From NCBI GenBank assembly GCA_963678675.1, contig OY783195.1:14426143-14490142 (forward strand): a DNA stretch of 64,000 nucleotides. Direction: 5' to 3'. Below the pieces are notes generated by a model. The model was not told where the DNA came from and ran no database searches. It saw nothing but the letters and a program-made list of their open reading frames with translations. This stretch comes from Xiphydria camelus. Taxonomy: Eukaryota > Arthropoda > Insecta > Hymenoptera > Xiphydriidae. This document shows, piece by piece, positions 32,260-41,987 of the stretch. How positions within the stretch are numbered: the stretch's first letter is position 1; the number at the start of each line of letters is the position of its first letter. A program made the translations under genes and the position numbers.

Positions 32260-32645
32260 CGATTCAGACAAATAGCTTTGCCTAGGAAAATAGCTCTTGT
32301 GGCTTCGCTCGCTCCTCCGACTCTAATCTAACTTAACCCAGTCCAATGCATTAAAATATAAATAAATTAGATTTGGTAAGATTAGGTTAGGTTAGGTTAG
32401 GCTTGAATCGGCGGAGCGAGCGAAGCGAGCGGAGCTACAAAAGTTATTTGCAGGCAAATAGCTTTGCCTAGAAAAATATCTCTTGTGGCTTCGCTCGCTT
32501 CGCTCGCTCCGCCGACCCTAACCTAACCTAACCCAGTCTAACGCATTAAAATATTAATAAATTAGATTTGATAAGATTAGGTTAGATTAGGTTAGGGTTG
32601 AATCGGCGGAGCGAGCGGAGCCACAAAAGTTATTTGCCTGAAATG
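32260..32645. repeat. Two tandem fold-back repeats with TTAGG and TTCGCTCGC tracts (in T)
   Basis: Two units (about 32262-32440 and 32448-32640) each begin AATAGCTTTGCCTAG and are themselves palindromic: TGGCTTCGCTCGCTCC..TAACCTAACC on one side and GGTTAGGTTAGG..GGAGCGAGCGAAGC on the other, around TTAAAATAT. The (TTAGG)3-4 runs equal the insect telomere repeat but are too short and symmetrical to be a real telomere scar. Confidence 0.7.
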
Positions 32646-33079
32646 TGACCATTTGCCTAACCAACCACTCGCATGTTTTAGGAATAATTGGAAAAAATCT
32701 TGTATGCAACACGTTAGGAAATGCATTCTGTGTAACTCGTGTGATAGATATTGCAATAATCTCACTCGTTACGCAAAATGAGGCATTTCCTAACTGGTTA
32801 TATAAATAACTAATCTATATGCTATATGCCTAAAGAACATTTAGGCAGATACTATTTGCCTAGTCAAACATAGTATCTGCCTAGTCATTTAGGAATGAAT
32901 TATAAAGAAAAGCTATTTGCCCAGGGGGGCCTTTCTCGAGTCACTCGTATCTTTGCGTGCACGCAACTCAGCGAATAAACCAATCAGGATCAAGTATTCC
33001 GTTGTGGTGGGAGTCCTGATTGGTCTACTCGCTAAGATGCGTATACGTTTCTTTTGCGAGCGGTTCGAGAAAGGGGCCC

Positions 33080-33884
33080 TGTGACGTTCCGTCACGGTTT
33101 CATGGAACGACAGTTCTTTGGACAAGTCTACATGAAGCGACAACCATCATAGTTTCCGCTAAGGAACGCGGGGTGTTCAAAGGACTCTCAAATTCAAAGC
33201 TCGTGTATTACAAATTCTCGCTATTAGCATATTTCTTTGCGTATACTCTAGTAGAACAAAGGTCACTCGAGGGATAAGATGGGATATGATAAGGCCAAGC
33301 AGGGGGCTGGAATGTGCTCGCAGTCCCGTACCTTTCGCGGAAGGCTAATTGCCGGACGATTCCTAGTATGTCACGCGTCACCGAAATCATTCTGCTAATC
33401 ACCGCCAGCTGTCGGCTACTTAATCCGCTTTACGGAGAAATAGCGACGAACTCCGATCCCTGCGTACGCTACGAGCAACCACCGCTTGGTCCCGTTAGGT
33501 GTGCGACTCAGGAGAGCGTCATCCCTCGCGTGCACACCACCTTGCAGCCATTTAGAGCGTACCGCATTGCCCACGCTATCCCCACTATCTAGCTGTTGTA
33601 AGAGATATAAACCGCAACCGAATACAAGAGAGCGGTAGTATAGTTTTGTTCTGTGTTCAGTGTAGTATACCGAGCAGTGCCTCTTCATTCATCAGTGTGT
33701 TTCTACAGTCAATAAAACTTTGAATCCTGTCGGCAACCTCTGCATTAACTTCTATCTTGTGTCCTTGAATTTTACCGGAATTCGCGCTACTCGCACGTTT
33801 GAATGTAACCCATTCACGCGGTAAAACGATCCTAGCGCCTCGCGTTTCAAAGCGACCAGGACTGGATTAGACCAGGTCGTAACA
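33080..33884 (+). repeat. Gypsy-2 5' LTR
   Basis: Contains a TATA-like GATATAAACC near 33604, a TCAGTG initiator-like block near 33658 and AATAAA at 33711-33716, so transcription start and poly(A) site are both visible in order. The right LTR repeats this exactly. Confidence 0.93.
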
Positions 33885-33885
33885 G

Positions 33886-33903
33886 TGGTGACAGTGCGGT
33901 GGG
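33886..33903 (+). promoter_or_regulatory. Gypsy-2 primer-binding site
   Basis: TGGTGACAGTGCGGTGGG begins one base after the 5' LTR; TGG complements a tRNA CCA end. The tRNA was not identified. Confidence 0.65.
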
Positions 33904-34485
33904 ATACCGCGAGTTGCAGTGCATGCGAATTCGAAAAACGGACATTGATCGGACTAGTGCTCAAATTTATTGCAAACTTTAACTTCAAATCGACTGCGGA
34001 ACATCCAACAATCCGAGAAAGACGTCCTCTTGGTGTGCCAATTCTCCTTCCTGGGTTTTCGCACGGTTTCCCCAGGAACGACGGGCGAATGCCGGAGAAG
34101 CGGTTTCAGCGGCCGTGCACGCTATCTCCCTGAAACCACAGGCAACCATAGGAGATAACATCACTAATACAAAGTACTCACCACAATAATCCAACGGCGA
34201 GAGGGATTTACAACTCCTGGACAACCCTACCGGACAACGAGGCGAGAGCTGGATATACCCAATCACGAGCAACGGCGGCTACCTTCATCACCTGGACAAC
34301 GTTTGAGCACGGACCCCGACGCCGAACCACAGACGACTCCAGCAGACAAATCGCGAAATTGCCAATCCCTTGACGACGCTGCACGAGTGAGTCGTAAACT
34401 TATTTCTCGAGTGACCAAGTAGGGCTATATCGGCGTAAATAACCAAGAATTAGAATAAATTAGAGCGAGGTCTTGCATCGCGAAA

Positions 34486-35230
34486 ATGAAACGAAATCGT
34501 TTTACGAGTTCGTGGGTCATTGAAGATGTGGGTACATTTCCCCCATCCCCCGAAATTGTGCAGGATCTAATGCCCGTGGTGTCGCACCCCGAGCCGTCGC
34601 GTAATATAAACTATCCGCTGGTCATAGCGCCGAATTTTGCTTCACCGGCAACTACACCCCCAATTCAAGTCGATCCGTCAGAGCAAGAATCCATTTCAAA
34701 TACTTCGAGCCAGGAAGGAAATAGAACGCGTTATATCTCATTAAAAATAGCGTCGGAACTTATACCAAAGTTCGACGGGAAATCCCCACCGGTACGACAA
34801 TTCGCGAATCGAAGCACTCGCGAAATAGACCTCGGGTAGCTAGCATAAACGAAATTAGACATTCGGCCGCGAACTCAAACGACACGTCTTCCGTGTTTCG
34901 CTACGACTGCGGGAAACCAGGACATTTTAAAAGAGACTGCAACGACAGAAAGTGACGGGAACGTGAACATTTCTCGCGATCGGAACCACTGCACTGCGAT
35001 TATTGTAAACGGAAGGGACATATTGAATCTAGATGCCACGCGAAGCGGGACAGGGATTATCGTCGGGACAATTTCCACACTAATTTACGCGAGAAGACGG
35101 GAAACGAAAGCACCAGGGATTTAAACGCGAAGCTTGCTCCCCAGAACGACGCGTTGAGGAGCACGACAATAAAAGCGCGTCCAGAAGCTACCGAATTAAT
35201 TACGATTTCAACTCAGAAAAGATAGAACAG
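34486..35230 (+). pseudogene. Gypsy-2 gag, internally deleted
   Basis: ATG 34486 opens MKRNRFTSSWVIEDVG, leading to the conserved capsid start LIPKFDGK and then an abrupt end at 34839: most of the capsid domain is missing. Zinc-knuckle remains follow in other frames: CGKPGHFKRDC (34910-34945, with its first Cys replaced by Tyr context) and a clean CDYCKRKGHIESRC (34999-35040). Stops separate them. No functional Gag can be made. Confidence 0.75.
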
Positions 35231-35245
35231 CTCCCCATCATTATT

Positions 35246-36121
35246 ATGGATCACGAATTCCTTAACTCGGGATTGGGATATTTTCTCATCGATACCGGCT
35301 CCCAATTAAACCTAATTAAAGAAAACGCCTTAACACCGGATATTGACGTAAACACGAATATAATCCACCATCTCAATGGAATCGGTTCCGGCACGGTGCG
35401 CACCTACGGCGAGATCCTTGTAACGATACGAAGCGTAGATATACGATTCCAAATCGTCGACAGCGGCTTCCCCATCCAGCAAACAGGTATCTTAGGCATG
35501 TCCTTTCTGACCCAGCAGGAAGCAATACTCGCCTTCCGTGCCAATCTTCCTAGTCAGTTGATCCTCGGTAATCAGGAGATTCAGTTTTGTAATCACCCAT
35601 AGTTTGATCTTCCTCCGAGAACGAAAAAACTCGTCAAAATTCCTATAAAGAATAAAGAACTAAAGGAGGGATATGTTAGAAGGATTGACGCAGGACACGG
35701 TGTCTATTTGGGCGAAGTGTTAGTCACGCAAAGGAACGGCTACGCCCATACCTTTGCCATAAATTCAACTAGCAGTCGCATTAATCTTACCATTCCTCCT
35801 ATTGAGTTAGAAGATTTCAAATCTCAACCTCCGCTAGCTCGATCCGCTCGACTGGGAAATCCCGGCATTGATTTGGAAAAATCTGCCGCAGAACGACTCT
35901 CGAAAATTGCAAACTTTCTCAACTTGGATGGTCTAAACGAAGTCGAAAGGACTAGCATCTTAGAATGTATCGCCAGCTTTCCTTTTCAATTTTATCTTCC
36001 TGGAGATAAATTAGGTTCGACCATGGTACTGAGACATAAAGTCGTTACGACGGATGAGATTCCAATCAACACAAAGCAATATCGATACCCGCAGACCCAC
36101 AGACAAGAAATACAAAGTTTG
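35246..36121 (+). pseudogene. Gypsy-2 protease and start of reverse transcriptase
   Basis: 35246-35602 encodes a retropepsin with FLIDTGSQLNLI and the flap-side GILGMSFL. After a TAG at 35600 and a frame change, 35708-36121 encodes the protease-RT spacer and the first RT motif INTKQYRYP, then breaks off at about 36121 in the middle of the N-terminal RT helix. The breakpoint is abrupt. Confidence 0.85.
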
Positions 36122-36636
36122 TCAATTTGAGTAGACGCAACTGAAGTAAATGCAAAGTCGTACGTGTGCAAACACACACACACGATACGTGTCGAACGCC
36201 GAGTGTGCACGTCGCTCTCCTTCAAAGAGAGCTAGACGTTGCCCATACTCTTCGAACGAGCGCTGATTTTCGGCGTCCAGTATCACGAGAACGAGGCAAC
36301 CTTCGTCGTCGTCGTCTGTGTCTTCGAACCAGGCACGAGATATCGACGAAAGGTGGGAGAGAGAGAGAGAGAAGTGTATGGTGGGGTGTCTGCTTGGATT
36401 CGGTCGCGTTTCGAACGTGCGCGGCCATGTTCTCGCACCTTCCTCCCGTCTGCTCTCCTCCCGCCGAGGTTCTTGAACGAATTTACGTCTCGTTAACCGG
36501 CAGATTGATGCTGCTGAATGCGCCAAACGAGAGTCATGTTTCGTAGATGCGCAGACAACAGTACCTCTGACGAAACTCCTTCCCTGACGAAATTAGATGA
36601 GACAATGTCGACGGACAAGACAGAATAATTACGCCA
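36122..36636. other. Foreign segment replacing Gypsy-2 RT
   Basis: Base composition changes: GC-rich with CGTCGTCGTCGTC, (GA)n and TCTCCTCCCGCC tracts. No retroviral motif in any frame. Plus and minus frames of up to 134 codons exist (minus 36526-36122, with an acidic DTDDDDE patch), but neither is recognised. It may be captured host DNA, perhaps exon plus UTR. It ends where the hairpin array starts. Confidence 0.4.
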
Positions 36637-36639
36637 CTT

Positions 36640-37003
36640 GCATCAGAACAGCGAGGGAATATCTGGCGTGTGTCGTCGCCGGGTACTCCGGAACACACGC
36701 CAGGGGGGGAGATGACGTTAGCCCTCCCCCAGTTCAGCTTTAAAGATCGTCGAGGGATTTTCTGGCGTGTGTCGTCGCCGGGTACTCCGGAACACACGCC
36801 AGGGGGGAGATGACGTTAGCCCTCCCCCAGTTCAGCTTTAAAGATCGTCGAGGGATTTTCTGGCGTGTGTCGGCGCCGGGTACTCCGGAACACACGCCAG
36901 GGGGGGAGATGACGTTAGCCCTCCCCCATGTCAGCTTTAAATCGTCACCGAGGGACTTCCTGACGTGTGCCGTCGCCGGGTACTCCGGAGCACACGTCAG
37001 CCA
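36640..37003 (+). repeat. 98 bp tandem array with hairpin in each unit
   Basis: GATGACGTTAGCC recurs at 36711, 36809 and 36907, an exact 98 bp period; a fourth, diverged copy ends at 37003. Each unit contains CTGGCGTGTG and CACACGCCAG enclosing CGTCGCCGGGTACTCCGG, a stable stem-loop. In the last copies the stem is kept by paired changes (CTGACGTGTG with CACACGTCAG). Confidence 0.88.
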
Positions 37004-37049
37004 GCGAGACCATCGAGACCATCGAGAGACGACTGTTGACGATGATTCA

Positions 37050-38621
37050 CCTGAGGACAAAAACTCTCACAGACTTGACAATGATAAAATTACAAGACGC
37101 AACCTTTTAATTTCTACAGCCACATGCCTTGTCCACAGCAAGGATTTTCTGGCCCTGAGAAACGATCACGTTGTACATTTCATCTCTATCGATTACGACC
37201 TGTCATCTCAAATAAGCAAAGATTTGATCGAAACACAATGGTTTACCTTTGACGATCTGCAGAAAACCCCCGGCAGCTTAGGCGACGCTACCACTCTTCC
37301 ATCCAATAAGTATCACGTCTTCCATTTATTCGTCAAAAATTCGTTCAACGAATATCCCAGTTTAGAAAACGTCGAGTCATGTATAAAAAGATTGAAAAAC
37401 TTAATGGATTTCCTCGGTATCTTCACCTGTAGCGTTTCAAGGAATCAAAACGGATTAGACCAAATCCCTTGGGCAAGTATAGAGAGAATCTTCCAAACAG
37501 TCTTCTTTAATAAAGGATACACAATTACCGTTTGCTCAAACGAATTGAAATTTCCATCTGAGAACGAACAGGCAGCTATTGTCAAAGAATACCATGAGTC
37601 GGTCGTAGGTGGTCATCAAGGCATCTCCAAGCTTTACAATCGAATTAGAGACGATTATTATTGGAAAGGAATGAAACAGGACATCACTAAGTTCGTTTGT
37701 ACATGTAGTAGTTGCCAAAAGAATAAGCTTGCTAGGTTAAAAACTAGGCAGCCCCTCCGCATCACCGACACTCCGCAGCAAGCTTTCGATAAGGTACAAA
37801 TGGACATTGTCGGTCCCCTGCCAGTTACCGAGAAAGGAAATCGATACTTGCTAACTCTTCAAGATAACCTAACAAAGTATTCGGATGCAATTCCCGTCCC
37901 AACCATCGATGCAGTCACAGTTTCTCTCGCACTTTCCGAACAATTTATTTCTCGATTCGGTTGTCCTAAGGCAATACATACCGATCAAGGAAGCAACTTT
38001 ACGAGCAATGTTATGAAAAACTTTTGTCACATTTTTAAAATTCAGCAGATTAAATCAACTGCTTTTCACCCGCAATCCTTGGGATCTTTAGAAAGAGCTC
38101 ATCATACATTCATCGAATATCTAAAACATTATTGCGCAAAAAGAGATTGGGATCAGTGGATTAGATTTGGTATGTTTTCATACAATACCTCCGTTCACGA
38201 ATCTACCGGATTCACACCCCACGAACTAATTTTTGGAAGAAAGGCTCGGATCCCTTCAGAGTTCTCAGATCAACGGGTGCCGCGCACATTCATTCAGTAT
38301 TTCGATGACCTCTTCACGATAATTACCACCACCCAGGCGACGGCAATAGAAAACCTCGAAAGGGCGAAAGCTAGGAGCAAAAAACTTTTCGATAGGCATT
38401 CCAATCCTCGTAGCTTTCAGGTAGACGACGATGTCTACCTACTTCAAGAACCTCGCCAATCGAAGTTTGATCCACATTGGAAAGGTCCGTTTAAAATAAC
38501 CCGAATTTTCAATGACCTTAACGCGGAAATACAAATTAGCAAGAATAGCAAGAAGATAGTTCACACGAATAAATTGAAGCTCGCTTATATTCGACCAAAA
38601 TCCCCTCTAGGAAATAATTGA
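37050..38621 (+). CDS. Gypsy-2 integrase polyprotein fragment
   Basis: An open frame from 36810 to 38621 (603 codons) includes repeat-array translation first, then a pre-integrase domain (NSFNEYPSLENVESC), HHCC zinc motif (HESVVGGHQG .. CSSCQKN), catalytic D (MDIVGPLP), D (HTDQGSNF) and E (GSLERAHH), and the C-terminal module (LQEPRQSKFDPHWKGPFKI). All three catalytic residues are present. It could be expressed only as part of a larger RNA; its own start is unclear. Confidence 0.88.
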   Translation, partial: PEDKNSHRLDNDKITRRNLLISTATCLVHSKDFLALRNDHVVHFISIDYDLSSQISKDLIETQWFTFDDLQKTPGSLGDATTLPSNKYHVFHLFVKNSFNEYPSLENVESCIKRLKNLMDFLGIFTCSVSRNQNGLDQIPWASIERIFQTVFFNKGYTITVCSNELKFPSENEQAAIVKEYHESVVGGHQGISKLYNRIRDDYYWKGMKQDITKFVCTCSSCQKNKLARLKTRQPLRITDTPQQAFDKVQMDIVGPLPVTEKGNRYLLTLQDNLTKYSDAIPVPTIDAVTVSLALSEQFISRFGCPKAIHTDQGSNFTSNVMKNFCHIFKIQQIKSTAFHPQSLGSLERAHHTFIEYLKHYCAKRDWDQWIRFGMFSYNTSVHESTGFTPHELIFGRKARIPSEFSDQRVPRTFIQYFDDLFTIITTTQATAIENLERAKARSKKLFDRHSNPRSFQVDDDVYLLQEPRQSKFDPHWKGPFKITRIFNDLNAEIQISKNSKKIVHTNKLKLAYIRPKSPLGNN

Positions 38622-39110
38622 TAATTGTCGCATGCAAGCATCATCAGAGGAAAAAATAAAGTAGGATAAATAATAAGCCTGAGATGTATTTAATCTGATA
38701 TTCTCCGCTGTAAAATAAACCTTGATAAATGTAAAATAATAACTAGTATAGAGCGAATGTGTATGTAGTATGCCGTAACATATTTCCCTTTATTTGATTG
38801 TTTATATTCTGCCTTAGAAATTTAGAGTATTTACATCGGAATTAATGAAATTATATTATAACCAATTGTTAATTTCCTATGATTTTACAGTATGTGTGTG
38901 CATCTCCCGAGTGAGATAATATAAATAACGGAAGCGTAATTTCAGACTTAAATTAATTATAATACTTGCTGAACATTCTTATACTCTGCACCGCATTCAT
39001 ATGTATATATTGCTTTTGGTTGTACGAATAGTATACTATCGCGAATTTTAATTAGACAGGTTGTTTAAAAGCTGTCACCATCGGTAACACCTTTTGTAAA
39101 AGGGGGAAGG
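38622..39110. other. Gypsy-2 3' untranslated region
   Basis: AT-rich DNA with stops in all frames; no env-like frame with signal peptide or membrane segment. Confidence 0.6.
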
Positions 39111-39235
39111 TGTGACGTTCCGTCACGTTTCTAGTAAAACGACAATCCTTTGAACAAGTCCACATGAAACGATAACCTCCATATTTTCCATTGAAAGCTC
39201 TCACCATGGGTAACACCTTTTGTTAAGGGGGAAGG
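39111..39235 (+). repeat. Duplicated polypurine tract and diverged LTR start
   Basis: GGTAACACCTTTTG, a purine tract AAAAGGGGGAAGG and TGTGACGTTCCGTCACG occur at about 39082-39127 and again at 39208-39252. The first LTR start then diverges from the real one (about 80 bp at roughly three quarters identity). The second tract (AAGGGGGAAGG) abuts the true 3' LTR at 39236. Confidence 0.8.
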
Positions 39236-40040
39236 TGTGACGTTCCGTCACGGTTTCATGGAACGACAGTTCTTTGGACAAGTCTACATGAAGCGACAAC
39301 CATCATAGTTTCCGCTAAGGAACGCGGGGTGTTCAAAGGACTCTCAAATTCAAAGCTCGTGTATTACAAATTCTCGCTATTAGCATATTTCTTTGCGTAT
39401 ACTCTAGTAGAACAAAGGTCACTCGAGGGATAAGATGGGATATGATAAGGCCAAGCAGGGGGCTGGAATGTGCTCGCAGTCCCGTACCTTTCGCGGAAGG
39501 CTAATTGCCGGACGATTCCTAGTATGTCACGCGTCACCGAAATCATTCTGCTAATCACCGCCAGCTGTCGGCTACTTAATCCGCTTTACGGAGAAATAGC
39601 GACGAACTCCGATCCCTGCGTACGCTACGAGCAACCACCGCTTGGTCCCGTTAGGTGTGCGACTCAGGAGAGCGTCATCCCTCGCGTGCACACCACCTTG
39701 CAGCCATTTAGAGCGTACCGCATTGCCCACGCTATCCCCACTATCTAGCTGTTGTAAGAGATATAAACCGCAACCGAATACAAGAGAGCGGTAGTATAGT
39801 TTTGTTCTGTGTTCAGTGTAGTATACCGAGCAGTGCCTCTTCATTCATCAGTGTGTTTCTACAGTCAATAAAACTTTGAATCCTGTCGGCAACCTCTGCA
39901 TTAACTTCTATCTTGTGTCCTTGAATTTTACCGGAATTCGCGCTACTCGCACGTTTGAATGTAACCCATTCACGCGGTAAAACGATCCTAGCGCCTCGCG
40001 TTTCAAAGCGACCAGGACTGGATTAGACCAGGTCGTAACA
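39236..40040 (+). repeat. Gypsy-2 3' LTR
   Basis: 805 bp, apparently identical to 33080-33884, followed by TSD GCCC. Confidence 0.93.
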
Positions 40041-40102
40041 GCCCCAGGCAGTTAGTATTTGCCTAGGCAGATACTATCTGCCTAAAGTTACTATTTGCCT
40101 GC

Positions 40103-40104
<2 letters not shown>

Positions 40105-40155
<51 letters not shown>
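40105..40155. repeat. (TA)n tract outside element T
   Basis: About 25 TA units; a shorter matching tract lies outside the left end (12918-12945). Confidence 0.9.
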
Positions 40156-40159
<4 letters not shown>

Positions 40160-40690
40160 TTCTTCATTTACTTTATTTGATTTCAGAGATCAATATTTAC
40201 AATTATTGATATAAGTTATTGAATACAAATGTAAAATCCTGTGCATTTCAGTACAGCATCCTTACATGTGGAAAAGAGTTTTCCGTCATTCTCTTTGTAG
40301 CCCATTGAATTAACTGACCGCTGCTCTAGAGAGAAGTAAATAGTTCACCGGTGTGATAAAGTTCAAACAACAGAGGAAATTCGGAGTAAATTATTTCCAT
40401 ACATTTACTGATTGCTGCAATTGTAATACATGATTAGGAAGATATAGGTGTATTATAATAACGTGACAAATTGGTTTTTTTTTAAATCGATTAATTTATT
40501 TAAAAACTCTTCCACCTCTAAAACATCGTTATTCATAAAGTACACATAAAAAATAAGAAATATAAAAGTAGATAAAATATTAAATGTATCCTCATAAAAA
40601 CATTCTATTAATAATGAGGTTTTATTATATAATATTCGAAAGTGATTGTAACGAAAAAAAAAAAAAAACGAGAAGATGGCTTTTCAACAA
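40156..40690. other. AT-rich, no recognisable feature
   Basis: No frame, TIR or repeat was matched except a poly(A) run at 40656-40670 upstream of the Tc1-like fragment. Confidence 0.5.
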
Positions 40691-41085
40691 ACACATGAAA
40701 ATGTAGGAAGACCTTGAGCGATTTTGAAAGAAGGTGTGCCAACTGCGGAGATAGCAGGAATCTTGAACTGCACTATCCGTACTGTACAATGTTGGATGAG
40801 ACGGATTAACCAGAACGAGCCTCTGCAGGATGAGCGCTGTCATAATAAACCTTATAGGATTACAATGCCAGAAGAGGATGAAGCTAACGTAGATACAATG
40901 ACAGATCAAAAAAATAGATCCCGGCGAATGTTAATATTGGGATTAGCCTGTGAATGGCACAACGCAGACTACAGGAGGCTGGTATCAACTGCAGGACGGC
41001 AGTGAAGAAGATTCTGCTTGTGAAAACGAACAGGGAGCAATGGATCGACCTCGCCATACGTCACTTGAACATGACCGTACGTGAG
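40691..41085 (+). pseudogene. Tc1-like transposase N-terminal fragment
   Basis: Frame 40724-41005 starts with a helix-turn-helix (KEGVPTAEIAGILNCTIRTV, then WMRRINQNE) followed by a linker (MPEEDEANVDTMTDQ). Around 40915-40960 the frame shifts, and similar sequence goes on to GRTAVKKILLVKTNREQW near 41030, where such proteins carry their second DNA-binding helix. The DDE/D catalytic domain is missing. Tc1 N-termini bind the TIRs. The sequence stops at the repeat 41103-41293. Confidence 0.65.
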
Positions 41086-41102
41086 TACCTGGTAACCTGG
41101 TA

Positions 41103-41293
41103 CGTGAGTTAGGATGATGATGTAATAAATAAAGAGAGAATAATTGCACATAAGCAATAAAATTTATTTATAACTTTAATTCATTACAACGGTTATGTTC
41201 ACAGTTTCTTACGGAGTTTGAATGGATATTCAATTTTTACTTTAAACTATCGACACTTCGCTTAAGTAAAATTAATCTAAATTTCTTTGAGGT
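41103..41293. repeat. Repeat shared with 8705-8915 (opposite orientation)
   Basis: Reverse complement of 8714-8915 with few differences; see that entry. Confidence 0.6.
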
Positions 41294-41455
41294 TAGTTGT
41301 CCACTACTTTACACCATTACTTTCTACGAAAATTTATTTTTATACACCGAACTCACTGGAGTAAAATTAATCTAATTGTCTTTGAGGTTAGTTGCCACTA
41401 CTTTACACGATTACTTTCTACAAACATTTATTTTTATGCACCGAATTTACAAAAC
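41266..41455. repeat. Two tandem copies of a 95 bp unit
   Basis: GTAAAATTAATCTAA..TTTGAGGTTAGTTG..TTTACACNATTACTTTCTAC starts at 41266 and 41361 with about 90% identity. Confidence 0.8.
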
Positions 41456-41592
41456 TTAACCTGATCCAACTCTGTCAGCGTCGTATTTTACGGGCGTTGC
41501 TTTACCCGGCGATTAGTCTCCCGCATCGGCCATCTAGTCTCCCGTATCGGTCATCTATACGCGACTCTACTAAACTTACTCTTGAAAATTCC

Positions 41593-41622
41593 CCAGCGAC
41601 AGATGCCGTATCCCCGGGGTGT
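41593..41622. mobile_element. Isolated terminus of MITE family G
   Basis: CAGCGACAGATGCCGTATCC matches the right tip of the family G element at 46618-46825. No partner tip was found nearby, so this is a fragment. Confidence 0.5.
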
Positions 41623-41987
41623 ACCTACCATATGTCCGCGATCAAAGAGCCCATAGCAAAATTGTGAGTTTTGCATGAGCACCTCTGTGGGTCTCCTCGT
41701 CCAATATAGTCCAAGAGCCAGAGCCAAAAAAGGTCTCTGAATTTAATAAGCCCAGTTTTTTTATAGTTTATTACAGTGGTTGTGTAGACAAACATACTGC
41801 GGTCAGTCAAGCGAAAGCTGGGGCAGGTGTCTCAGGGACGCTATCAAAGTTGTCGTTCCTGCCGGGGTAATAATTTGAATTTAATAAGGTTGAAAATCGG
41901 TATACAACTTGTATATTGCATATAAATAAAGGTTACGAAGTCAGTCAGCTGAATGTGGGGGCGGAGCTGGTCAGTCAGCAAAAAAAG

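Larger units (their letters stand above)
33080..40040 (+). mobile_element. Gypsy-2: Ty3/Gypsy LTR retrotransposon lacking RT, TSD GCCC
   Basis: LTRs 33080-33884 and 39236-40040 are each 805 bp (TGTGACGTTC..GGTCGTAACA) and I see no difference between them. TSD GCCC at 33076-33079 and 40041-40044. Order: LTR, primer site, shortened gag, protease, start of RT, a foreign segment, a 98 bp hairpin tandem array, integrase, LTR. RT and RNase H are absent, so copying must have used another element's enzyme. Confidence 0.93.
32925..40044. mobile_element. Harbinger MITE split by Gypsy-2, TSD CAG
   Basis: Native DNA is 32925-33079 plus the GCCC at 40041-40044. Tips GGGGGCCTTTCTCGA and CGAGAAAGGGGCCC resemble Harbinger-1 (2718-6678), and CAG stands at 32922-32924 and 40045-40047. 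It keeps the ATGCGTATACGTTTC motif and could be moved by the Harbinger-1 nuclease. Confidence 0.8.
12950..40100. mobile_element. Element T: TIR element expanded to 27 kb by nested insertions
   Basis: The tip AGGCAAATAGCAACTTTAGG at 12950 continues for 57 bp and is matched in reverse by 40048-40100, ending CTATTTGCCT, with one or two mismatches. TGTCTC and GCGACA flank the tips symmetrically and (TA)n runs lie outside both. The native sequence is 12950-13140, 32114-32924 and 40045-40100, about 1.05 kb in all. It is saturated with a core motif AGGCAAATA in both orientations (more than fifteen copies). No protein is encoded. TA is the likely target. It contains V, Gypsy-1 and their inserts, plus a Harbinger MITE and Gypsy-2. 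Confidence 0.7.

Noticed and set aside
32330..32630. TTAGG runs as a telomere or telomere-fusion scar
   Set aside because: Only three to four units, arranged symmetrically within a repeated transposon module.
33208..33688. Frames of 64-92 codons in the Gypsy-2 LTRs (repeated at 39364-39844)
   Set aside because: They are identical because the LTRs are identical and lie in regulatory sequence; no coding pattern.
36166..36546. Envelope gene in Gypsy-2 or elsewhere
   Set aside because: No frame with a signal peptide, cleavage site or membrane anchor lies between integrase and the 3' LTR of any of the three Gypsy elements.
36640..37003. CRISPR-like array (98 bp period with palindromic repeats)
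   Set aside because: Units are contiguous without unique spacers, in a eukaryotic retrotransposon.
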